Of a DNA stretch of 47,056 bases, positions 23,565 through 31,520 are shown one piece after another. The notes beneath the pieces are model-generated. The model worked only from the letters and a program-made list of their open reading frames with translations. It ran no database searches and had not been told where the DNA came from. A program made the translations under genes and the position numbers. This DNA is from Kribbella albertanoniae (GTDB lineage Bacteria > Actinomycetota > Actinomycetes > Propionibacteriales > Kribbellaceae), in assembly GCF_004348455.1 (NCBI RefSeq), contig NZ_SMKA01000033.1:1-47056 (forward strand). The letters are read 5' to 3'. The stretch's first letter is position 1. Each line of letters opens with the position of its first letter.

Positions 23565-24610
23565 TCGGCGGCTCCGCGGACGACCGCCTGCTGCTGCGCG
23601 GTCAGCGCCAGCCGCATGGTCTCGAGCGTGTGCTCCTGCGGCGCCGCCGTACTGGTCCGATCCCGTACGTCGTTCAGCAGGTCGGCGTAGTACGTCAACT
23701 GCACGTCCGAGCAGTCGATGTACTCCATGCCCTCGTGGTTGACCAGGAAGACGTGGTCGGTGCCCGGCCGGCCGGCGATGTCGACGTACTTGCGCAGCTC
23801 GATGTAGCCCTCGGTGCCGAGGATCATCAGCCGGCCGTCACCCCAGGTCGGCAGCCCGTCCGGCGTGTACCAGTCGACGCGGATGTAGCCCTGCGCGTTG
23901 TCACTGCGGATCAGCAGGTCACCGAAGTCCTGCAGACCGGGCTTGCCCGGGTTGGCGAAGTTGCCGACCGAGCTGGCCACGACCTCGGCGGTCCGGGAGC
24001 CCGTGTAGAAGAGGAACTGGTCGATCTGGTGGGACGCGATGTCGACCAGGATGCCGCCGTACCGGTTCTTGTCGTAGAACCAGTCCGGCCGCCCGGCGCC
24101 ACCACCGAGGTGACCGCGGTCGCCGATCCGGTGCGGCCCGAGCCCGATGGTCTGCACCACCGTGCCGATCCGGCCCTCGCGGACGAGCTCACCGGCCTTG
24201 ATCGCCGACCGCACCTCGAGCCGCTCGGAGAACGTCACCGACCAGAACCGCCCGCTCTCGGCGACCGCCTTCTCGATCTCCTCCAGCTGCGCGAAGCTGA
24301 CGCAGCCCGGCTTGTCGGCGACCACGTCCTTCCCTGCGCGCAACGCGGCGACCGCGATCGGTCCGCGCCGGTCCGGTACGGCGGCCGTCACGATCACGTC
24401 GATGTCGTCCCGCTCGATCAGCTCGGCCGGGAAGTCGGCGACCGGCACGTCGGGGTACCGCTCCCGGACCTGTACGGCGATCGCTGCCGCCGGATCGTCG
24501 GTCGCCATCGCGACGAACTCGGCGCCGGCGGCGATCAGACCGGCGATCTGGCCGTGGATATGGGCGTGATCAAGACCGACGGCCGCGAACCTGACGGTGT
24601 TGGTGGTCAA
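23561..24610 (-). CDS. Atypical Gfo/Idh/MocA family oxidoreductase, TTG start
   Basis: A 349-residue member starting MTTNTVRFAAVG. No ATG or GTG lies at a suitable place; TTG at 24610 follows AAAGGA at a good distance, so a TTG start is proposed. The longer open frame (to 25531) reads out of frame through the binding-protein gene. The dinucleotide loop is unusual, GLDHAHIHG in place of GxGxxG, and the Lys motif is VVADKPGCVS rather than EKP. ILVDIASHQIDQFLFYTG retains the D/H region. It sits between the binding protein and a canonical paralogue, suggesting two successive steps on the same sugar. Confidence 0.82.
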   Translation of the reverse strand: MTTNTVRFAAVGLDHAHIHGQIAGLIAAGAEFVAMATDDPAAAIAVQVRERYPDVPVADFPAELIERDDIDVIVTAAVPDRRGPIAVAALRAGKDVVADKPGCVSFAQLEEIEKAVAESGRFWSVTFSERLEVRSAIKAGELVREGRIGTVVQTIGLGPHRIGDRGHLGGGAGRPDWFYDKNRYGGILVDIASHQIDQFLFYTGSRTAEVVASSVGNFANPGKPGLQDFGDLLIRSDNAQGYIRVDWYTPDGLPTWGDGRLMILGTEGYIELRKYVDIAGRPGTDHVFLVNHEGMEYIDCSDVQLTYYADLLNDVRDRTSTAAPQEHTLETMRLALTAQQQAVVRGAAE

Positions 24611-24633
24611 AACAGTTCCTTTCAACAGGTGTA

Positions 24634-26244
24634 TCAGCGTGAGGACTGCAAGGCCTGGGCGAACTCTTCGGCGATCTTGTCGCCGCCACCACTCTTCCAT
24701 TTCTTGACCGCATCGCCCCAGGCGGAGACCGGTTTGCGGCCCTGGATGATGTCGTTGGTGACCTGGGTCATGTCGGTGTTGAGCTGCGGACCCTTGCGGA
24801 CGTTGGTCTCGGAGTACATCCCGGCGACCGGGTCGGCCAGGGCGGTCGGGCAGAGGGCCTTCATCGCGTTGTACTCGGCCTCGGCGTCCCCCGCCTTCTC
24901 GGGCAGGAAGACCGTCCACGGAGCGTCCGCTGTGTACATCAGACCGAGCTGGACTTCGCTGAAGCCCTTCTTGGTCAGCACCGGGTTGCCGTCGACGACG
25001 TTGTGATGCAGGCCGGGCAGCCCGTATTTGCGGAACAGGTACTCCTGGGTGCCGAAGGGCGCGGCGAGGAAGTTCATGTACGCCAGCAGGGTCTCGACCC
25101 GCGCCTCGGACTTCTTGCTGATCGCGGCGAAACCGATCGCGGGTGCACCGAGCCAGATCTTGCCCGGCCCGGAGCCGTCGTGTTTCGGCGGCCCGACGAT
25201 CCCGATCCGGGCCTCCTTGTCGACCGCGGTCTGCAGGTAGCTCGGCCAGGCGCTGAAGGTGTCCTGGACCAGCGCACTCGATCCGTTCCCGAATCGGACC
25301 TTGAGATCCTGGTTCTGGCCGGAGAAGGCATCCGGGTGGATGTACCCCGAACTCCACAGCTTCCGCAGGACCTCGAAGACCTCCTCCTGCGCCTCGTGCT
25401 CGTTGCTGCTGACCAGCGTCTTGCCGTTCTCGCTCCAGTTGTTCGGTACGTCGAACATGTTCCGCACGAATTGGGTCGGAGATGCCGCCAGCGCGAACCG
25501 GTTGCGCGGTTTGTCGGTCAATGCCTTGCACAACTCGAAGAAGTCGTCGACATTCTTGACCTCACCCTGCAGGCCCTGTTTCTGCAGGATATCCGCGCGC
25601 GTGTAGAGCACATTCGAACTGATCGCCCCGCGCGGAATGGGTACGCCGAAAATCTTGCCGGAGAAGATACAGACATTCCAGGCGGTCTCCGGCAGGTTCG
25701 CCAGGTACGGGTATTTCTTGATGTTGTCGCCGGACAGATGCGATGTCAGGTCGACGGCCTTCGCCTCCAGCATCTGCGGCACCTGGGGGACTGCGCCGAC
25801 CAGGAAGATATCGCTGAGCCGGTCGCCCGCGACCACGGTGGCGAACTTCTGGGCGTAGTCGACCGACGGTGTCAGGTTCACCGTGACCGGCGACCCGACC
25901 CGGCTGTTCAGCTCCTGCCAGAACCGGTTCTGCTCGAGCTTCGGCGGGATCGGCGTGTTCGTGTAGGTCAGCACGTCGATCGGCTTGCCGTCGCCCGGAG
26001 GTGTCGTGATCGCCTGGACGGGATTGGCCGGATAGCGGGTGAACGCGTTCGGGATGTTGTACTCGGCGCCCGGCAGATCGGGTTTGACGCCGGTGTACGG
26101 CTGGTACGCCGGGCGGACGCCGGCCGTGTCGCCGCCGGCGCCGGTCTGGCCGCCGCGACCGTCGTTGGAACAGCCGGCGAGGCCGATGGCCGCGGCGCCG
26201 GCGAGCAGGGTTCGGCGGCTGAGCCGCGCATCGTGGTTGGTCAT
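24634..26244 (-). CDS. Extracellular solute-binding lipoprotein (LplA-type)
   Basis: A 536-residue lipoprotein. The N-terminus, MTNHDARLSRRTLLAGAAAI then GLAGCSND, has twin arginines and the lipobox LAGC, so it may be a Tat-exported lipoprotein. The large size and the partner permeases match the LplA/LplB/YtcP importer group used for complex oligosaccharides. The start ATG at 26244 lies 2 bp after the permease stop. Its ligand cannot be read from the sequence. Confidence 0.88.
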   Translation of the reverse strand: MTNHDARLSRRTLLAGAAAIGLAGCSNDGRGGQTGAGGDTAGVRPAYQPYTGVKPDLPGAEYNIPNAFTRYPANPVQAITTPPGDGKPIDVLTYTNTPIPPKLEQNRFWQELNSRVGSPVTVNLTPSVDYAQKFATVVAGDRLSDIFLVGAVPQVPQMLEAKAVDLTSHLSGDNIKKYPYLANLPETAWNVCIFSGKIFGVPIPRGAISSNVLYTRADILQKQGLQGEVKNVDDFFELCKALTDKPRNRFALAASPTQFVRNMFDVPNNWSENGKTLVSSNEHEAQEEVFEVLRKLWSSGYIHPDAFSGQNQDLKVRFGNGSSALVQDTFSAWPSYLQTAVDKEARIGIVGPPKHDGSGPGKIWLGAPAIGFAAISKKSEARVETLLAYMNFLAAPFGTQEYLFRKYGLPGLHHNVVDGNPVLTKKGFSEVQLGLMYTADAPWTVFLPEKAGDAEAEYNAMKALCPTALADPVAGMYSETNVRKGPQLNTDMTQVTNDIIQGRKPVSAWGDAVKKWKSGGGDKIAEEFAQALQSSR

Positions 26245-26246
26245 AA

Positions 26247-27146
26247 TCAGCCCTTCACTGCTCCGGTCAGCACGCCCTTGGCGAAGTGCCGCTGGATGAA
26301 CGGATAGACACACAGGATCGGGACGACCGAGATCATCAGGATCGCCATCTGGATGGAGGTCTGTGGCGGCAGCGCTTCGGTCGCCCCGAGGTCCTGGGCG
26401 CCGATCTCGACGCCGTTGACCACGTAGGTCCGCAGTACCAGCTGCAGCGGCCACTTGCTGCTGTCGTTCAGGTAGAGCAGGGCGCCGAAGAAGCTGTTCC
26501 AGTAGCCGACCCCGTAGAACAGGCCGACCACCGCGACGACCGCCTTGGACAGCGGCAGCCCGATGTACCAGAACATCTTCCATTCCGAGGCGCCGTCGAT
26601 CCGGGCCGAGTCGAGCACGGCGTCCGGCAGCCCGACGAAGTACGCCCGGACGACGATCACGTTGAACGCGCTCACCGAGGTCGGCAGGATGACCGCCCAC
26701 AGGCTGTCGAGCAGCCCGAACTGCTGGATCACCAGGTAGCTCGGGATCAGTCCCGGGTTGAACAGCAGGCTGATCAGCACGAGCAGCAGCAGCGGCTTGT
26801 TGCCGACACTGCCGCGGCGGCTCAACGCCCAGCCCAGCATGCAGGTCAGGACCAGGGCGATCGCCGTACCGACGGCGGTGATGAAGCCGCTCACCAGAAG
26901 GGCCTGCGTCACCGTCCCGCCGGACAGGATCGACTTGTACGCCGACAGGTCGATTCCGTGGGTGGGGAAGAGTACGAAGCCGCCGGCCCGGATCACTTCC
27001 TCGGGCGAGGCCAGGCTGGTGGACACGACCCCGATGAACGGGACCACCACCACCGCGCAGATCAAGGTCAGGAAGATCGCCTTGACGATCCGCTCGGCCA
27101 GGCCCGGCATCGGCATCCCGCCGGCGAGTACCTGCTGGCGTTTCAT
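26247..27146 (-). CDS. Carbohydrate ABC permease (YtcP-like)
   Basis: A 299-residue permease. Membrane helices include IFLTLICAVVVVPFIGVVST, and the EAA loop reads DSARIDGASEWKMFWYIGLPL. The C-terminal QRHFAKGVLTGAVKG is typical of this subunit. The start overlaps the end of the LplB-like gene (ATGA). No ATPase gene is linked. Confidence 0.9.
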   Translation of the reverse strand: MKRQQVLAGGMPMPGLAERIVKAIFLTLICAVVVVPFIGVVSTSLASPEEVIRAGGFVLFPTHGIDLSAYKSILSGGTVTQALLVSGFITAVGTAIALVLTCMLGWALSRRGSVGNKPLLLLVLISLLFNPGLIPSYLVIQQFGLLDSLWAVILPTSVSAFNVIVVRAYFVGLPDAVLDSARIDGASEWKMFWYIGLPLSKAVVAVVGLFYGVGYWNSFFGALLYLNDSSKWPLQLVLRTYVVNGVEIGAQDLGATEALPPQTSIQMAILMISVVPILCVYPFIQRHFAKGVLTGAVKG

Positions 27147-28051
27147 CCTCGGTACACCCCTTCCTCACCGAACCGGTGGGCCAGTTTGTTGGCGCCCAGG
27201 ACGAGGACCAGCGCGACCACGCTCTTCACCAGACCGACCGCGGCCGACGTTCCCCAGTCGCCGCCGAGGATGCCGTTGTTGTAGACGTAGGTGTCGAGCA
27301 CTTCACTGACATCGGTCCCGACCGCTTGCTGTTGCAGGATGATCTGCTCGAAACCGACCGTCAGCGAGTCGCCGAGCTTGAGGATCAGCAGCAGGATGAT
27401 GATCGGCTTCAGGCCCGGCAGCGTGATGTGCCAGGTCTGCCGCCAGCGGGTGGCGCCGTCCACCGCGGACGCCTCGTACAGCGACCGGTCGATCTGGGAC
27501 AGCACGGCCAGGAACAGGATCGTGGCCCAGCCGGTGTCCTTCCACATCACCTGCGAGGTGAGCAGGGCCCGGAACGCTTCGGCGTTGCCGATGATGTTGA
27601 TCGGGTCGTACCCGTGCGAGCGCAGCCAGTTGTTGATCATCCCGGTGCCGCCGAGCATCTGCTGGAAGACCGCGACCACGATCACCCAGGACATGAAGTG
27701 CGGCAGGTAGATGACGGTCTGGACGAACTGGCGGATCCGGTTGGACAGCAGGCTGTGCAGGACCAGGGCCACCACGATCGGCGCCGGGAACACGATCACG
27801 GTCTGGATCGCGGTCAGGATCAGCGTGTTCTTGACCGCGTTCAGGAACTCCGGGTCGCCGTCGACGATGGTCTTGAAGTTCTCGACCCCGGACCACAGGC
27901 TCTTGCCGACGCCGAGGTACGGCTGGTAATCCTGGAACGCGATGACATTTCCCCAGAGCGGGAAATAGTGGAATGCAAAGAGGATCAGCATCCCGGGGAT
28001 CGCCAGTAACAGGATGGGATAATCGCGGCGTAATCGCGTGAAAAGAGACAC
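27143..28051 (-). CDS. Carbohydrate ABC permease (LplB-like)
   Basis: A 302-residue permease, first gene of the operon, starting with GTG at 28051 after GAGGAGGA. Typical LplB features are LLLAIPGMLILFAFHYFPLW, NVIAFQDYQPYLG and the EAA loop EASAVDGATRWRQTWHITLP. The perfect palindrome at 28072-28086 sits just upstream of its ribosome binding site, so the operon is probably repressed by the divergent LacI protein. Confidence 0.9.
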   Translation of the reverse strand: MSLFTRLRRDYPILLLAIPGMLILFAFHYFPLWGNVIAFQDYQPYLGVGKSLWSGVENFKTIVDGDPEFLNAVKNTLILTAIQTVIVFPAPIVVALVLHSLLSNRIRQFVQTVIYLPHFMSWVIVVAVFQQMLGGTGMINNWLRSHGYDPINIIGNAEAFRALLTSQVMWKDTGWATILFLAVLSQIDRSLYEASAVDGATRWRQTWHITLPGLKPIIILLLILKLGDSLTVGFEQIILQQQAVGTDVSEVLDTYVYNNGILGGDWGTSAAVGLVKSVVALVLVLGANKLAHRFGEEGVYRG

Positions 28052-28071
28052 TGTCCTCCTCGGTGGAGGTT

Positions 28072-28086
28072 ACCCAATAATTGGGT
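28072..28086. promoter_or_regulatory. Probable LacI-family operator
   Basis: ACCCAAT-A-ATTGGGT is a perfect 7-1-7 palindrome, 20 bp upstream of the LplB-like GTG and 105 bp upstream of the lacI-type gene. Its AT centre differs from the CG centre common for LacI sites, but its position fits repression of the importer. Confidence 0.65.
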
Positions 28087-28191
28087 GAGTTAGGCAGGGG
28101 CAATAAAAAGTGATCGATCCACTTCTGAGTCGGTAGCTAACCGCAGCCCGTGGAGGGTGTCAAGAGTTCGTTGTTCGGCTAGTGTTCGGGA

Positions 28192-29220
28192 GTGAGCGAA
28201 GTGGAGCGGAAACGGCCGTCGACCATTCACGAGGTGGCCCGGCTGGCAGGCGTCTCGCACACGACCGTGTCGCGGTACCTGCAGGACAAGGACAGCCTGA
28301 AACCGAAGACCAGGATCAAGGTCGAGTACGCCGTGAAGGCGCTCGACTACCGGCCGAATCTGGCCGCGCGGTCGATGCGCACCCGCCGGACGAACCGGCT
28401 CGCCATCGTGCTGGCGACCGGCCCGAACTTCCCCGGGCGCGCGCTCTCGGCGGCCGCCGAGACCGCGCACCAGGCCGGCTACCAGATCGAGGTCGTCAGT
28501 GTCGAAGGCGGTCCCCGGGTCCGGGCGGCGCGCATCGACGAGCTGGCTCGCTCGGGGCAGGTCGACGGGATTCTGGCCATGTCCTCGATCGACCTCAAGA
28601 GCTCCAGGTCACTGGAGGTGCCGCTGGTCCGCAGCGAGATCCATGACGAGAAGCTGCGGGTGCTGGGCGAGCTGGCCGGAGCGACCGAGGTGCGCGAGAT
28701 CATCGAATACCTGGCCGGGCTCGGGCACCGGACTTTTCTGCATGTGGCCGGCGACCAGGAGTTCTCCTCGGCCCGCAACCGCAAGAGCGTCTACCTGGAG
28801 ACCATCGAGCGGCTCGGTCTGCGCTCGGTGGGCGTGGTCGACGGTGACTGGTCGGCCCAGTCGGGGTACGACGCGATCACCGCGCTGCCGGCCGACTGTG
28901 GCGTCACGGCGGTGGTGGCCGCCAACGACGTGGTGGCGATGGGCGTGATCCGCGGCGCGCGGTCCCGCGGCTGGGAAGTGCCCCGCGACCTTAGTGTGTT
29001 CGGATGGGACGACGAGGCCATGGGCCAGTTCGCGACCCCGTCGTTGTCGACGGTGTCGGTGGACCGCGAGGCCCAGGCCCGCGACGCGATCCACCGGTTG
29101 CTCGCGGAGATCCAGGGCAAGCCTGCTCCGGAGCGGTCCGCCCGGACCCTCAACCACGTCATCTACCGAGAATCGACCGCGCCACCGCCCCCGGCGGACG
29201 GGCGCTCGGAGGCACAGTGA
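28192..29220 (+). CDS. LacI-family transcriptional regulator
   Basis: A 342-residue repressor. The helix-turn-helix is at residues about 10-35 (STIHEVARLAGVSHTTVSRY), followed by the hinge region (ALDYRPNLAARSMRTRRTNR) and a periplasmic-binding-protein-like sugar domain ending GWDDEAMGQFATPSLSTVSV. It starts with GTG, divergent from the importer operon it most likely controls. Its stop overlaps the start of the secreted HAD-like gene (GTGA). Confidence 0.9.
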   Translation: MSEVERKRPSTIHEVARLAGVSHTTVSRYLQDKDSLKPKTRIKVEYAVKALDYRPNLAARSMRTRRTNRLAIVLATGPNFPGRALSAAAETAHQAGYQIEVVSVEGGPRVRAARIDELARSGQVDGILAMSSIDLKSSRSLEVPLVRSEIHDEKLRVLGELAGATEVREIIEYLAGLGHRTFLHVAGDQEFSSARNRKSVYLETIERLGLRSVGVVDGDWSAQSGYDAITALPADCGVTAVVAANDVVAMGVIRGARSRGWEVPRDLSVFGWDDEAMGQFATPSLSTVSVDREAQARDAIHRLLAEIQGKPAPERSARTLNHVIYRESTAPPPPADGRSEAQ

Positions 29221-29798
29221 AGTTCACCGCCCGGCTGATCGCCGCAGTCCTCGCGGCAACCGCCCTGCTCGTCCCAGCCAGTACGGCGAATGCCGCGACC
29301 ACCGCGGTGGCGCAGCACCCGGCACGCTGCTCGGTCGTCTGGTTCGACCTCGGCAACACCTTGGTCGACACCAAGGTGGCCGGGCGGATGACCTGGATGG
29401 AGGGGGCGCAGCGGCATCTCCGGCAGCTCCGGGCCGTCGGCGTACCGGTCGGTCTGATCACGAACGTGCCGCCGGAGTGGGGCGCGACCGACGCCGAGCG
29501 TGCGGCCGCGACCAAGGCGTACGTCGACGGTCAGTGGGCGGAGGCGGATCCGTTCCCGTGGGCGCTGTTCGGTGACCGCATCCTGACCCCGCGGACCAAG
29601 GCCGAGTCGAAGCCGGCCCTGGCCCTGTTCGAGCGCGGGAAGTCGGCCGCGTCCCCGTGCCGATCGTTCTACGAAGGGGAGACCCCGGCCGAGATCACCG
29701 CGGCCGAGCAGGCCGGCCTGACCGGCTACCTCACCGGGCAGCCCGATCAGCCCGCCTTCATCCCGCTGTGGCGCGTGCTCTTCCCCGTGAAGCTCTGA
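29217..29798 (+). CDS. Secreted HAD-like hydrolase with altered acidic motifs
   Basis: A 193-residue protein starting with GTG at 29217, coupled to the LacI gene by a 4-base overlap. The signal peptide is KFTARLIAAVLAATALLVPA, then STANAATTA. HAD motif I is VVWFDLGNTLVD, with the nucleophile Asp kept but Gly at the second acidic position. Motif II is GLITN, a Lys follows in PRTKAESKPALALF, and motif IV reads YEGETPAEITAAEQAGL with Glu residues in place of the usual Asp pair. HAD enzymes are normally cytoplasmic. A secreted phosphatase or sugar-phosphate scavenger is possible but unproven. Confidence 0.75.
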   Translation: MKFTARLIAAVLAATALLVPASTANAATTAVAQHPARCSVVWFDLGNTLVDTKVAGRMTWMEGAQRHLRQLRAVGVPVGLITNVPPEWGATDAERAAATKAYVDGQWAEADPFPWALFGDRILTPRTKAESKPALALFERGKSAASPCRSFYEGETPAEITAAEQAGLTGYLTGQPDQPAFIPLWRVLFPVKL

Positions 29799-29833
29799 CA
29801 GAAGGGATTGTCGGCGTGACAGATCGGTGACAG
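29796..29833. promoter_or_regulatory. Three helically phased TGACAG repeats
   Basis: TGACAG occurs at 29796-29801, 29817-29822 and 29828-29833, spaced 21 and 11 bp, so all three lie on one face of the helix. They precede the secreted propeller gene by about 65 bp. Direct repeats of 11-bp period are typical of OmpR/PhoP-type regulators. The match to a PHO box is only partial. Confidence 0.35.
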
Positions 29834-29897
29834 GGTGCCCAATGCATCGTTGTAGCCGCAGTCTGTCCCCGCCCCGACGCGCATTGGAGTACCTCCG

Positions 29898-31505
29898 ATG
29901 AAACGCCTACTCCGGTTGCTGATCACCGGCCTGTTACTGGTCACCGGCCTGGTCGCCGCCCAAATCCCCGCCTCGGCTCAATCCGCTGCGCCCACTGCCA
30001 GCGGCACCTTGCTGCAGCCGGCCGGAGCGAGTCTCTATCCGCGAGCCATCCGGCTTCAGCACAACGGCGCCGCCAACGGACGCATCCTGGCGAGCGTCGT
30101 CTCGTTCCGGGGTGCCGCGAGCGGTGTCGGCGTGATCCACGAGAGCACTGACAGCGGCGCGAGCTTCGCCGAGGTCGGTGTGGTCGCCGATCCGGAGGCC
30201 GCCAACAACCAGGGTCTGTGCTGCGCGACCCTCTTCGAGCTGCCCCGGCAGATCGGCTCGATGCCGGCCGGCACGCTGCTGTGGGCCGGTTCGGTCGGTT
30301 CGAACGACCGCCCGATGGCCCTCCGGATCTGGAAGAGCAACGACCTCGGCCGGACCTGGAGCTACCTGTCGAACTGCGCAACCGCGCCGAACGACCGCGG
30401 CCTGTGGGAGCCCGAGTTCTCAGTGGCCTCGGACGGCCGGCTCGTCTGTCACTACGCGGATGAGACCGACGGCGTCCACAGCCAGAAGCTGATGGAGGTC
30501 CGCAGCAGTGACGGCGTGAACTGGACCGACCGGGTCCCGACCGTGCAGAGCACGAACGGCGGCCACCGGCCGGGCATGCCGGTGGTGCGGCAGCTGAACC
30601 CGAACTTCTACGTCATGGTCTACGAGATCTGCGGACTCGGTGGTCAGTACGACTGTGTCGTCCACAAGCGCACCTCGAGCGACGGCTGGAGCTGGGGACC
30701 GCCGAGTGATCTCGGCACCAGGCCGCAGACCATCGACGGCAAGTACTTCACGCACACGCCGACCGTCGCGGTCGTCGGCAACAAGCTGTTGCTGATCGGT
30801 CAGATCCTGCAGAACGCCAACGGATCAGTTGCCGCTGACAACGGCCGCACGATCCTCGCGAACACCGAAGGCTCCTTCGGCTTCTGGTACGAGCTCGAGG
30901 CACCGGTCCACGTCCCGAACCCGGTCAACCATTACTGCCCGAACTACAGCTCACCGCTGGTCGGTTCGGCCGACGGCACGAAGGTCCTGCAGCTCGCCAG
31001 CGACTTCAGCAACGGCGACTGCCAGACGTTCTTCGCGACCGGCTCCGCGATCGGTACCGGAACTGACACCGGCGTGATCGGCGGAGCGACGTACCGGCTG
31101 CTCAGCGCGCAGAGCACCTACTGCATGGATGTCGCGGCCGACTCCCGCGAGTACGGCGGCCGGATCCAGCAGTGGTACTGCAACGGCCTCGGCCCGCAGA
31201 ACTTCCAGTTCACCGCCGAGGGCAACGGCTACTACCGGATGAAGGGCCAGAACAGCCAGCTCTGCGTCGAGGTCACCAAGAACTCGTTCGAACCCGGCGC
31301 GAAGATCCAGCAGTTCGCCTGTCAGGACGGCGGCTGGCAGCGCTGGAAGTTCGTGAACGTCGGCCGCAACTACTACCAGATCGTCGGCCAGAACTCCGGC
31401 CACTGCCTGGACGTAGCCGGCGGCTCCACCGCAGCCGGCGCCGACCTCCAGATCTGGCACTGCAACAACCTCCAGCCCCAGATCTGGAAACTCGAACGCC
31501 GCTGA
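29898..31505 (+). CDS. Secreted sialidase-like beta-propeller with C-terminal ricin lectin domain
   Basis: A 535-residue exported protein. The signal peptide is KRLLRLLITGLLLVTGLVAA, ending near PASAQS. Residues about 40-380 form a sialidase-superfamily propeller with Asp-box-like motifs (STDSGASF, SNDLGRTW, SSDGVNW). Residues about 395-535 are a ricin-B lectin domain with three repeats (GRIQQWYCNG, AKIQQFACQD, ADLQIWHCNN). It could be an exo-acting glycosidase such as GH33 or GH93, but I cannot pick out a definite catalytic set. It belongs with the other secreted carbohydrate-binding proteins here. Confidence 0.75.
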   Translation: MKRLLRLLITGLLLVTGLVAAQIPASAQSAAPTASGTLLQPAGASLYPRAIRLQHNGAANGRILASVVSFRGAASGVGVIHESTDSGASFAEVGVVADPEAANNQGLCCATLFELPRQIGSMPAGTLLWAGSVGSNDRPMALRIWKSNDLGRTWSYLSNCATAPNDRGLWEPEFSVASDGRLVCHYADETDGVHSQKLMEVRSSDGVNWTDRVPTVQSTNGGHRPGMPVVRQLNPNFYVMVYEICGLGGQYDCVVHKRTSSDGWSWGPPSDLGTRPQTIDGKYFTHTPTVAVVGNKLLLIGQILQNANGSVAADNGRTILANTEGSFGFWYELEAPVHVPNPVNHYCPNYSSPLVGSADGTKVLQLASDFSNGDCQTFFATGSAIGTGTDTGVIGGATYRLLSAQSTYCMDVAADSREYGGRIQQWYCNGLGPQNFQFTAEGNGYYRMKGQNSQLCVEVTKNSFEPGAKIQQFACQDGGWQRWKFVNVGRNYYQIVGQNSGHCLDVAGGSTAAGADLQIWHCNNLQPQIWKLERR

Positions 31506-31520
31506 CGTAACCCGGAGCGC

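Noticed and set aside
24611..25531. N-terminal extension of the TTG-start oxidoreductase to 656 residues.
   Set aside because: The extension reads the binding-protein gene in another frame and has no recognisable domain.
24634..27168. Apparent 844-residue fusion of a permease-like region with the binding protein.
   Set aside because: The N-terminal part is an out-of-frame reading of the permease gene. The real binding protein starts at ATG 26244 with a lipoprotein signal.
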